Source: JBBRBB01 sp038206235 | GTDB lineage: Bacteria; Bacteroidota; Bacteroidia; Chitinophagales; Chitinophagaceae | Direction of reading: 5' to 3' | DNA length: 56,278 nt | NCBI GenBank assembly: GCA_038206235.1 | Contig: JBBRBB010000027.1 | Coordinates: 1-56,278, forward strand | Shown: piece by piece, positions 27,848 through 35,818 of the stretch | How the letters are laid out: each line of letters starts with the position of its first letter | Numbering within the stretch: the stretch's first letter is position 1 | Position numbers and translations under genes: made by a program | The notes under the pieces: model-generated | Databases searched by the model: none | Seen by the model: only the letters and a program-made list of their open reading frames with translations | Told to the model about the DNA's origin: nothing

Positions 27848-29335
27848 TCATTTGGTTTTATAAACAGGCAGGCTAAAGCTGAAGGAGCTTCCGCTATTTT
27901 CTTTACTCATAAATTTAAGCGAAGAATTATGCAGCTCCAGAATTTTTTTTGCAATGGTGAGGCCAAGCCCCGCACTCTCTTTTAAATCCATAAAATTGTC
28001 TGTTGTACGATAATAACGTGTGAAAACCTTATCCTGTTCGCTTTCGGGTATCCCAATGCCACTATCAGTAATAATAACTTCAACATGATTATCGTATCTG
28101 TGAGTTCTTATCATTATCATACCCCCTTCAGGAGTAAATTTTATAGCATTGTCAATCAGGTTTTGCATCACACGCTCAATTAATGAAACATCAGCATATA
28201 CCGGCGGAAGATCTTTAGAAAGTTCCGTTTCAAGTGAAATGTTTTTCTCTTTGGCAATTAACTGATATTTATTATACATATCATTTAGCAGCTCGCTTAT
28301 TGAAAAGGGTTCTTTTTTTGGTACCACCTGGTTTGCCTCCAGCTTTGATAATTCAAACAGTTCATTTACCAGCTTCTCGAGCTTTTGAGTATTCTGCAAA
28401 ATTGTATTTATATACCGGCGGCGATCAGAATCTGCAAGCGTAAGCTCTTTCATTTGCAGCGTTTCTGCATAACCCTGTATCACTGAAACAGGAGTTTTTA
28501 AATCATGAGAAATATTAGCGATAAGCTCACGCCTCAGCATTTCAATTGCATTTACTTTATCGAGATTTTGGGTTAATATATTTGCCATTTCATTAAAGCT
28601 CTCTGCAAGCTGTTTCGTATCGCCTGTAGATTTAATTTTTATTCTTGCATTGATATCACCTTCTCTGAATTTTTGCATCACTTCAATAATTTTTCTGTGG
28701 TTTCTTGTAAAGACTCTGAAAATCACGAGACCGATAAGCAACGCAGCAAGCAGAGTTAATATCATTGTGCGTAAACCAACCTGCATTAAATAATCGCCGG
28801 AGAGTAATTGAGAAATGGCAACATATTCTTCACTGGCAAGCACAATATATATGTATCCCTCAAGTATTTTATCAGTTACTACCGGCGCTGCTGAAAAAAC
28901 TTTTTTCGCATTTACGTCACGGGGATCATTGTCTGTTATGTATTTAGTTCCGTGATTACTGATAAATTCTGTTACAGGCTTAAGATCAACTTTGTCAAGT
29001 ATGATTTTGTTTTCAGGAACAGAATGAGCAAGTATTTTTCCCTGTGTATCTAATAAATAAATTTCAAGGCTGGGGTTAACAGCCATTGCATGCCTGAACA
29101 TTTCCTCTAAAACGGCCGTGTCCACTTTTCCATTTTTAAAGGGCTTGGTATCTTTTACAATTTGAGTGGCTACGTTGCGATTGAGCAACTGGCTTACTTT
29201 GTTAAAATATTCAGCAGAATGATGAATCGTGATATAAACATATGCTACCCCAATGAGAGTAAGAATAACAAGAAAAGCAGCAGACAGGCGCCAATATAAA
29301 TTGCCGAAAGAATATTTATTTTTTGACCTTTTCAT
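27848..29335 (-). CDS. Sensor histidine kinase
   Basis: A 495-residue inner-membrane kinase. A first transmembrane helix (about 15-37), a periplasmic sensor region of about 150 residues, a second helix (about 185-208), a HAMP domain, a dimerisation domain with phospho-acceptor His277 in NISHDLKTPVSVIQ, and an ATPase domain with N (NLIDNAIKFTPEG), G1 (DSGIGIPESEQD) and G2 (SAGLGLTIAKKI) boxes are all present. Eight bases separate it from the OmpR-type regulator upstream, so they form a two-component pair. The input signal is unknown. Confidence 0.93.
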   Translation of the reverse strand: MKRSKNKYSFGNLYWRLSAAFLVILTLIGVAYVYITIHHSAEYFNKVSQLLNRNVATQIVKDTKPFKNGKVDTAVLEEMFRHAMAVNPSLEIYLLDTQGKILAHSVPENKIILDKVDLKPVTEFISNHGTKYITDNDPRDVNAKKVFSAAPVVTDKILEGYIYIVLASEEYVAISQLLSGDYLMQVGLRTMILTLLAALLIGLVIFRVFTRNHRKIIEVMQKFREGDINARIKIKSTGDTKQLAESFNEMANILTQNLDKVNAIEMLRRELIANISHDLKTPVSVIQGYAETLQMKELTLADSDRRRYINTILQNTQKLEKLVNELFELSKLEANQVVPKKEPFSISELLNDMYNKYQLIAKEKNISLETELSKDLPPVYADVSLIERVMQNLIDNAIKFTPEGGMIMIRTHRYDNHVEVIITDSGIGIPESEQDKVFTRYYRTTDNFMDLKESAGLGLTIAKKILELHNSSLKFMSKENSGSSFSFSLPVYKTK

Positions 29336-29343
29336 TGATGCGC

Positions 29344-30042
29344 TTAAATTTCGTCGTTAAAGCGATAACCTATGCCCCATGTGGTTAAAATATAAGTTGG
29401 ATTGGACATGTCTGATTCAATTTTTGCTCTAAGCCTGCTGATGTGAGAATTTACTGTATGCTCATAGCCATTAAATTCATATCCCCAAACAGCATTGAGC
29501 AATGCTTCTCTTGAATAGCTTTTTCCCGGATTGGAGATAAACAAATAAAGCAGGTCAAACTCTCTCGGGGTAAGATCAATCTTAGTTTCCCTTACCATTA
29601 CTTTTCTTTTATCAGCATCAACAGTAATTTCACCGGCGGATAATATTTTGTTTCCATTTGAACGAATGGTTTGGTTAATTTCTTCTCTGCGAAGTATAGC
29701 TTTTACACGTGCAATAATTTCACGAATGCTAAATGGCTTGGTGAGGTAATCATCAGCACCGGATTCTAATCCTATTACCTTATCAATTTCTTCTGAGCGG
29801 GCAGTTACCATCAGTATAGGTGAAGTATTATTTTCAGCTCTCAGCTTTTTGCAAATTTCCATACCATCAATGTCAGGCAGCATTACGTCTAAAATAATCA
29901 GATCAAAAGAATTCTTCATCGCATAGAGCATTCCATTTTTGCCGGTAGTTGCTTTTGTAATTTCACAGTGAATATCTTTGAGGTGAATTTCGAGCAACTC
30001 AACAATATTCTCATCATCTTCAATAATTAATATACTCTTCAT
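29344..30042 (-). CDS. OmpR-family response regulator
   Basis: A 232-residue regulator. The receiver has the acidic pair in IEDDEN, phospho-acceptor Asp52 in IILDVMLPDIDG, the Thr in MVTARSEE and the Lys in DDYLTKPFS. A winged-helix DNA-binding domain follows (DLTPREFDLLYLFISNPGKS, then SHISRLRAKIE and GIGYRF). It precedes the kinase gene and should be its partner. Confidence 0.95.
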   Translation of the reverse strand: MKSILIIEDDENIVELLEIHLKDIHCEITKATTGKNGMLYAMKNSFDLIILDVMLPDIDGMEICKKLRAENNTSPILMVTARSEEIDKVIGLESGADDYLTKPFSIREIIARVKAILRREEINQTIRSNGNKILSAGEITVDADKRKVMVRETKIDLTPREFDLLYLFISNPGKSYSREALLNAVWGYEFNGYEHTVNSHISRLRAKIESDMSNPTYILTTWGIGYRFNDEI

Positions 30043-30584
30043 TTTCTCATCGTTTTAATTTTTTGATGTTACGTGTTCGAAAACTAAATCTTTTCTTCTT
30101 TTGATAAGCCACATAACCAGGACAGAAATATATCTTACAAAAATAAGAAAGGATGCTTTTTTAAAAGCATTCTTTGTTTGCAATATCAAAACTGTACCCA
30201 TAATTACAGGATTACGATATTATTTGTCCATCAGCGTCTTATCTTGTCGTCGTTAATGTTGTTTTATTTTAATGATTTTAAAATTTTTGTTATGTCGCAT
30301 ATTTCCAATCCAAATGCGCATACATTACAGCAAAATTATTTTTCTAAAGTTGCGGGACTATCACAAAAAGAATGAATAAGTATACTTAACTTTGCTTTTC
30401 AAAACCTGTTAATACGAGGTAAGCCCTGTTGCTCACTTATCAATGCTAAAAGACGTGGAAACGGCGTAAGGAGAACCAGACATTTCAGATAATGCACCAT
30501 TTGCGCCTGCTCTGAAAATAGTAATGGCAAGCCCGAATTCAATAAGCTCAATCTCATTCGTGCGCCTTTATGTCTTGGTTTTGA
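30043..30584. other. Intergenic region upstream of the response regulator
   Basis: No gene is supported. A perfect palindrome (ATGCTTTT-TT-AAAAGCAT, 30153-30170) may act as a terminator or operator. A plus-strand frame at 30178-30375 has no recognisable similarity and poor composition. Confidence 0.45.
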
Positions 30585-30714
30585 CGCATTTGAAAAGGAG
30601 AAATAGCAAGCATAAAATGATCGCCAAAGTCTTTATCTTCTGTAATAATAAATGCATCTTTTTTTAAAGCAATCTTTATTACTTCGATATCATCGTCATT
30701 ATATTTCCAAAAAT
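30585..30714 (-). pseudogene. DUF5615 PIN-like toxin fragment
   Basis: The minus strand reads FWKYNDDDIEVIKIALKKDA then FIITEDKDFGDHFMLAI. This matches the middle of DUF5615 proteins (ISDEEVLxIAxxExRILITxDKDFG) and resembles the equivalent part of the intact gene at 7116-7481. There is no start and the frame degenerates on both sides, so it is a relic. The rest of 30715-31206 holds nothing else recognisable except the motif at 31028. Confidence 0.6.
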
Positions 30715-31027
30715 CAAAAAATCAAACTTTTGTTTTAGCGAATAAGGATTTTACAGACTTGTATTTTTTTTAATCAGAAATTTTGTTTCCATTCTTTTCT
30801 TTAAACGCTTATAAATAACTTTTTTATTTTCACTTTACTTCCAGGCATTTTTTTGAATTGAGTACGTAAACACACAAGGCTTTGCCTGCACTCCCCAGAG
30901 TGGGGAATAATAACAGACACAAAAATCGCAGGAACACAATTTGTAACTTTTGTGTTCATGGCACGAAACGTTTTTCTAAAAGGGAATACTGTGAGAATAG
31001 AGTATCATTTATTTTAAGCATAAAAAT

Positions 31028-31046
31028 GTTATACTTCCGTGATAAC
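31028..31046 (+). promoter_or_regulatory. Shared upstream motif, copy 1
   Basis: GTTATACTTCCGTGATAAC, with GTTAT/ATAAC half-sites, lies 160 bp before the Met-rich exported protein gene. The same motif with one change occurs at 33968-33986 before the gene at 34058, and the next 30 bases are also similar. A common operator or promoter of the cluster is inferred. Confidence 0.45.
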
Positions 31047-31206
31047 TTTTTTGTGGAATGGCACGCATATCGCAGATAAAAAAGTCAATCATTTTAAAAA
31101 GTAACAAATACTACAACACAAATAATAGTGATAAACATCCTGCACTTCAACAGCTGGTTCAAAAAAAAATATTTACTAAAATCTTTTTATAATCTAAAAA
31201 AAACAC

Positions 31207-31824
31207 ATGAAAACAAAATTAATTATTCCTTCACTCCTGCTAACAGCAGTGTTAAGCATAACAGGCGGTTTGAATACTGCATCCGCTCAGGAAGATAAAA
31301 TGGCCATGGATAAAAATATGATGATGCCAGATTTAAAAACATGGCCTGAAGCATCACAAATGGCGGCAAAAGAAATGATGGATAAATATGGCAAGCCCAA
31401 TATAGCAGCAGAACAAATGCTGGTTTGGATAAGCAACGGGCCCTGGGCAAGAACAATTGTTTATAAACATGAAGCAACACATAATTTTCCTGTACCTCAT
31501 AAAGATGTAATGCAGCAATTTATTAGTTATAAAGTTTCCAACCTTGATAAGATAGATGAACTCGCTGAATTTGATGGTAGCGTAGTGTTTGATAGAACAC
31601 AGGGAGAAATTTCAGCACGATGTGATAAAGAAGCGAACAATATATTGGCGCTTAATCTTGCTAATGATGTTGCTACGGGTAAAAAAAGCGTTAAAGAAGC
31701 CCGTGAGTTTTATGGTAAAACAATAACGGCTGCTATGAAAGGCGAAAAGCCCGAATATACACAAAAGCTCCTGTTCAGCAGTGATATGAATGCAGCTGAT
31801 ACAGATATGATGTTGGAGAAATAA
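31207..31824 (+). CDS. Met-rich exported protein of unknown function
   Basis: A 205-residue protein with a signal peptide ending SAQ (about residue 28). The start of the mature protein is unusually rich in Met (DKMAMDKNMMMPDLK). The rest includes WPEASQMAAKEMMDKYG, KPNIAAEQMLVW, and a helical C-terminal half (RCDKEANNILALNLANDVAT). I do not recognise a named family. It begins a plus-strand run with two paralogous exported proteins, an RclC-like protein and msrB. Exposed Met residues next to a methionine sulfoxide reductase suggest an oxidant sink or metal binding; this is inference. Confidence 0.75.
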   Translation: MKTKLIIPSLLLTAVLSITGGLNTASAQEDKMAMDKNMMMPDLKTWPEASQMAAKEMMDKYGKPNIAAEQMLVWISNGPWARTIVYKHEATHNFPVPHKDVMQQFISYKVSNLDKIDELAEFDGSVVFDRTQGEISARCDKEANNILALNLANDVATGKKSVKEAREFYGKTITAAMKGEKPEYTQKLLFSSDMNAADTDMMLEK

Positions 31825-31907
31825 ATAAATAAAAACCACCAATGTCTAATAAAAAGTACCCCCCAAAAAAACAGTAAAAAATAAATATAAATAACAAATA
31901 TTATAAA

Positions 31908-33059
31908 ATGAAAAAACTAATATACGTTGCACTGCTTGCTCTCCTATCGGCAAGTTGCAATAAAAACAATGATAATGTTACCCCTACACCCGTGCTTCGA
32001 GAACTTCCTAACACCTTGGCAAGCGCCACGGAAATTGATACGATAGCTGCAACAGCTATTCTTCCCCTTTACCGCGGAAAGGACGCAAATGACGGTGATG
32101 TTTACTTTATTATTACAGAGTCCAACGATGTTGACGTATCAATCAGGATGGGTCTTAACTGGACTCCAAAGCTTATACATGCTCTCGGAACTGTGGCAGT
32201 GCAGAATGCAACCGTAGTAAACGATGGGGGGCCTAAAAATCCACACGATTTTCCGGTGCTTAAATTTTCCGGAAATGTTGATTTCGCACCCACCAGAAAC
32301 CTTGTCCCCGGTCCCGACCTCTATCCTCTTGACCCGGCCTCCGAACCAGGTTCCGTTGGTGATGCAACATACAGCCCCCTTGTAACGTACGATGGTAAAA
32401 TTCTATTCAATGCCTCTCATATGGCGAACAGTACAGGCGTTCACGATAAAGTGATTAGCATGGACAAAGTTAACATGACCGTTAAATTGCAGTTGGTACA
32501 TGGATTCTATGAAGGCTTCAAGATTCTATACACCACCAATGAAACATCGGACAATGACCTTGCTGCCCTGGAAGACAATACGTTTGCACCCAACATGAAT
32601 GCGGCTCCAAACCCTGCTGACGACAAGTCGTTCCGTTCTGCCCGCGAGGCTTTAATCCCTGTGATAAATGGCCAGATGGGCGTAAACAATCCCAACCGGC
32701 AAGGTCTTCGCTCCGCAGTAGCCGGAGAAGGCGATCCCCTTAACATATTTCAGGAAGAGGCAGGTTGCGACAATGCTGACGACCCTGCCTTCTTCTGCGA
32801 TGCGGCCACCTATAGTCCCTTGTGGGACGTGCATCCTGTTATGTGGACCGACGAGTCAATTGCTTCCGGAGCACAGGTGGTTGTTACAACTGACAAGCGT
32901 GAGGTGATTGCGCCCATCAATATTATCGAACTCTACGCAGATGGCTTTTTAGTTTCCGGGGCGCCCACGGGACCGCGTAACTCATCTCTCGGCGGGCTTA
33001 ACGCTGCAGGTATTATCGTTAACTGTCCGATCGTTTTTGTGAACGAGATAGCCAGATAG
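31908..33059 (+). CDS. Lipoprotein, paralogue of the protein at 34058-35245
   Basis: A 383-residue protein with a lipoprotein signal (lipobox LLSASC, Cys17) and a single large domain. Shared blocks with the second copy are YFIITESNDVDV, a GTVAVQNAT stretch, KFSGNVDFAPTRNLVPG, GSVGDATYSPLV, ISMDKVNMTVKLQL, NPNRQGLRSAV, SPLWDVHPVMWTDESIA and LNAAGIIVNCPIVF. Family and activity are unknown to me. The gene is clearly more GC-rich than its neighbours (a 60-base sample near 32700 is about 53% GC against about 40% in the paralogue), which suggests transfer from elsewhere. Confidence 0.8.
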   Translation: MKKLIYVALLALLSASCNKNNDNVTPTPVLRELPNTLASATEIDTIAATAILPLYRGKDANDGDVYFIITESNDVDVSIRMGLNWTPKLIHALGTVAVQNATVVNDGGPKNPHDFPVLKFSGNVDFAPTRNLVPGPDLYPLDPASEPGSVGDATYSPLVTYDGKILFNASHMANSTGVHDKVISMDKVNMTVKLQLVHGFYEGFKILYTTNETSDNDLAALEDNTFAPNMNAAPNPADDKSFRSAREALIPVINGQMGVNNPNRQGLRSAVAGEGDPLNIFQEEAGCDNADDPAFFCDAATYSPLWDVHPVMWTDESIASGAQVVVTTDKREVIAPINIIELYADGFLVSGAPTGPRNSSLGGLNAAGIIVNCPIVFVNEIAR

Positions 33060-33323
33060 GTTTGTATTGATAAATGGGTATGCTATTTTAGAAATATTTG
33101 GGTTGATTTTAAAACTGAAATAAGAACAACCCAATTAGTGAAAGCAAAATTCAATATGGCTTGTTCTTAATTGAAATAATATGACCCATTTTTTTTGCAG
33201 ATGCAACGACATTTCTTATTTTTAAACAAAAAATGAAAAGCTCTTCCAAGTTACTGTAGTTGCCGGATGGTATCAGTAGTAAGAAACGATGATAACAATA
33301 ATTCTCACATATTTAAAAAATAA

Positions 33324-33827
33324 ATGATGAAAAATACAACGGAATATATAGAGAGCGGCAACGCTGCAAAACTCGAAAGAGCAGGTGCAGCTGTTCTTCG
33401 TTACGGTCTTGTAATTGTACTTCTATGGGTAGGCATGCTTAAGTTCACGGCCTACGAGTCTGAAGGTGTTCATGGGTTGGCTTCTCACAGCCCGCTCTTA
33501 TCATGGCTTTCCGGTTCCATGAGTGTAAGGAGTTTCTCTGCACTGCTGGGAGTAATTGAAATTACATTAGGAATTTTAATTGCGACCCGGCGGTTTGCGC
33601 CGAAGCTGTCGGCTATTGGCAGCATGGGCGCTATTATTATGTTTTTTATTACACTAACTTTTTTGTTATCAACTCCAGGTGTATGGCAACCTGATTATGG
33701 TTTTCCTTTTCTTTCGCCCAACCCTGGTCAGTTTCTGGCAAAAGACATCTTGCTGCTGGGCGCTGCGATCTGGACTGCAGGCGAAGCATTAATGGCTGCT
33801 AACATAGTTGTGAATAAACGCGTTTGA
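33324..33827 (+). CDS. RclC/YkgB-like (DUF417) membrane protein
   Basis: A 167-residue inner-membrane protein with about four helices. Its blocks match the YkgB family: LRYGLVIVLLWVGMLKFTAY, SPLLSWLSG, ALLGVIEITLGILIATRRFA, TFLLSTPGVWQPDYGFPFLS and FLAKDILLLGAAIW. In E. coli the member RclC belongs to the reactive-chlorine resistance operon. Here it sits between two paralogous exported proteins and before msrB, which fits an oxidant-defence role. The gene is somewhat GC-rich, like its upstream neighbour. Biochemical function of the family is unsettled. Confidence 0.85.
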   Translation: MMKNTTEYIESGNAAKLERAGAAVLRYGLVIVLLWVGMLKFTAYESEGVHGLASHSPLLSWLSGSMSVRSFSALLGVIEITLGILIATRRFAPKLSAIGSMGAIIMFFITLTFLLSTPGVWQPDYGFPFLSPNPGQFLAKDILLLGAAIWTAGEALMAANIVVNKRV

Positions 33828-33840
33828 TTTTAAAAATATT

Positions 33841-33958
33841 TGGACCCTAAATATAATAAACTAACGCCGGAAGAAATAATGGCGCTGAGACCTTTTACCC
33901 CGTGAATGCACAAACAATAAAAGAAAGCACAATGTATGTGTGCAGACGAAGCAATAAG
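33841..33958 (+). pseudogene. msrB relic (start of gene only)
   Basis: The stretch aligns base by base with the first 130 bp or so of the intact msrB at 35382. AATAAACTAACGCCGG matches AATAAACTAACACCGG, AGACCTTTTAC is identical, and GTGTGCAGACGAAGCA corresponds to GTTTGCAGACGTTGCA. A segment of about 20 bp is deleted and stops interrupt the frame. It lies directly after the RclC-like gene, so an msrB copy probably once followed it. Confidence 0.7.
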
Positions 33959-33967
33959 TACACAAAC

Positions 33968-33986
33968 GTTATACTTCTGTGATAAC
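33968..33986 (+). promoter_or_regulatory. Shared upstream motif, copy 2
   Basis: GTTATACTTCTGTGATAAC, one base different from 31028-31046, lies 71 bp before the gene at 34058. Confidence 0.45.
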
Positions 33987-34057
33987 CTTTTGGCATGGTG
34001 GCCTGCTCTTTGTAAATCCATAATTACAATTATTTAAAACCATTAAAAATAATCACA

Positions 34058-35245
34058 ATGAAAAAAAGTATAAAATCTCTTGCTATTACGGTAGCAGCAG
34101 TTCCTATAATCATGTGCATTTCAAATAATATAAAAGCACAGGACTTGACATCTGAAGAATTGAAAAGCTCTTCGGGTAAAATGAAAGATGACAAGATGAA
34201 AATGAAGATGGAAGGTGTTCTTAAACCCAGTGGCAAATACGATAATGATAAGCAGGTTTTTATAAAAAGTGTTATCAATATAGATGTATCTGATAAAACA
34301 GCCAAGTCTGCAACTTTCCCCCTGCTGCAGGGCTGGACGGCCAAGGGAGAAAAAACTTATTATATCATTACAGAATCTTCGGATTATAATGACGCTAAGA
34401 AGCTTGGTATAAATTATTCTCCTGTAATGAAATTTGCCACAGGCACACAGGCAGTGCAAAATGTAACACGGGGAAATGATGGTAAGATTAAATTTAAAGG
34501 CACTGTTGATTTTAGCCCTGTCAGAGTTTTAATACAGGGTTCACCTAATGCATTTCCTCCGTCAACAGCTAAACCCGGCGCTGTAGGTGATGCTGATTAT
34601 TCGCCTTTGATTGTAATGCCCGATGGCATTGTTTATAATGCGCCGCAGCTTGCCAATAAAAGCGGTGTTCAGGACAGAGTAATCAGTATAGATTATGATA
34701 AGATGACCATAAAAATTCTAATCTCTGATGGCTGGTACAAAGGCAACAAGTTTTTTTATCACCTTGTAACAGATGCTTCTGACCCTCTGCCTGCTACTAT
34801 TGAAAATGCAATTTTTGCAGAGAGATTAAAATATCTTCCACAGTTTGGTAAAAATACTTTGGCCTCTCCTTCTGTTAATCGCGGTTTTGCATTAGTTGCA
34901 AATGGAGAGACCGGAATATCTAATAACAACCGCCAGGGCTTAACATCAACTATTATAGATGGCGGTCTTGAACCCATTAATATTTTTCAGCAGGATCCGC
35001 AAAATGATAATATGCAAAGCAACTATAGCGCCATGTGGGATGCTCACGTATTAGTTTGGACTGATGACGCAATAGCAAACGGGGAAAGAAAACCAATTAC
35101 AACACTTGAAACTGTAAAAAAATTGCTTGATGAAGGATCCATTATGAGTGATCCCGCCAGTAAGGGAGATAGCAATCCAACTATTGGGGGATTAAAAAAT
35201 TCAGGACTAATAATTAATTGTGCTGTTGTTTCGCAACCAAAATGA
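34058..35245 (+). CDS. Met-rich exported protein, paralogue of the lipoprotein at 31908
   Basis: A 395-residue protein with a signal peptide ending IKAQ (about residue 27) and no lipobox, so it is probably periplasmic or secreted. The mature N-terminus has a Lys/Asp/Met stretch, SGKMKDDKMKMKMEG, absent from the paralogue. The common domain follows: YYIITESSDYNDAKKLGIN, GTQAVQNVT, KFKGTVDFSPVRVLIQG, GAVGDADYSPLI, NNRQGLTST, SAMWDAHVLVWTDDAIA, LKNSGLIINCAVV. A strong terminator follows (35272). Having one anchored and one soluble copy suggests division of labour, but the function is unknown. MxM motifs can bind copper or be oxidised. Confidence 0.8.
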   Translation: MKKSIKSLAITVAAVPIIMCISNNIKAQDLTSEELKSSSGKMKDDKMKMKMEGVLKPSGKYDNDKQVFIKSVINIDVSDKTAKSATFPLLQGWTAKGEKTYYIITESSDYNDAKKLGINYSPVMKFATGTQAVQNVTRGNDGKIKFKGTVDFSPVRVLIQGSPNAFPPSTAKPGAVGDADYSPLIVMPDGIVYNAPQLANKSGVQDRVISIDYDKMTIKILISDGWYKGNKFFYHLVTDASDPLPATIENAIFAERLKYLPQFGKNTLASPSVNRGFALVANGETGISNNNRQGLTSTIIDGGLEPINIFQQDPQNDNMQSNYSAMWDAHVLVWTDDAIANGERKPITTLETVKKLLDEGSIMSDPASKGDSNPTIGGLKNSGLIINCAVVSQPK

Positions 35246-35271
35246 TTCGATAAACTATTCAATTCAATTTT

Positions 35272-35307
35272 AAGTGAGATGTAAATAAGAAATACATCTC
35301 ACTTTTT
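35272..35307 (+). terminator. Rho-independent terminator
   Basis: AAGTGAGATGTA pairs perfectly with TACATCTCACTT across nine bases, ending in TTTTT. It ends the transcript of the gene at 34058, so msrB downstream probably has its own promoter. Confidence 0.92.
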
Positions 35308-35381
35308 CTAAGAAGCACATTAAAGCAGTTTCAATCTTATTTAATGCAGAGACCTGTAAATTTCATTGAAAAAAATAAAAT

Positions 35382-35753
35382 ATGGAATACAATAAACTAA
35401 CACCGGATGAAGAAAGGGTTATTATTCATAAGGGCACTGAAAGACCTTTTACTGGTGAATACACAAACCATAAAGCAAATGGAACATACGTTTGCAGACG
35501 TTGCAGCACACCCCTGTATAATTCAAATGATAAATTTGATTCAGATTGCGGCTGGCCTAGCTTTGATGATGAAATACCGGGAGCGGTAACACATATACCC
35601 GATGCTGATGGCAGGCGCATAGAAATTGTTTGCACAAATTGTGATGCTCATTTAGGACATGTTTTTAAAGGCGAACGCTTTACTAAAAAAAATACAAGAC
35701 ATTGCGTTAATTCTATTTCCTTGAAATTTATACCTGCTGAAAATAAAAGCTGA
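35382..35753 (+). CDS. msrB: Peptide-methionine (R)-S-oxide reductase
   Basis: A 123-residue enzyme that reduces R-methionine sulfoxide in proteins. The two CxxC zinc-binding pairs (CRRCSTPLYNS and CTNCDAHLGHVF), GWPSFDDE and the catalytic Cys in RHCVNSISLKF are all present. Length is normal and there is no signal peptide, so it should act in the cytoplasm. Thus it cannot directly repair the exported Met-rich proteins of the neighbouring genes unless an export or electron-transfer route exists. A relic of a second copy lies at 33841. Confidence 0.95.
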   Translation: MEYNKLTPDEERVIIHKGTERPFTGEYTNHKANGTYVCRRCSTPLYNSNDKFDSDCGWPSFDDEIPGAVTHIPDADGRRIEIVCTNCDAHLGHVFKGERFTKKNTRHCVNSISLKFIPAENKS

Positions 35754-35818
35754 TGAATACAGACAGAGCAATTTTTGCATCAGGGTATTTTTTTGAAGAA
35801 CGATATTTTTGCGGGATG

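Noticed and set aside
30178..30375. A 65-residue plus-strand open frame
   Set aside because: No recognisable motif and an AT-rich, codon-poor composition; probably non-coding.
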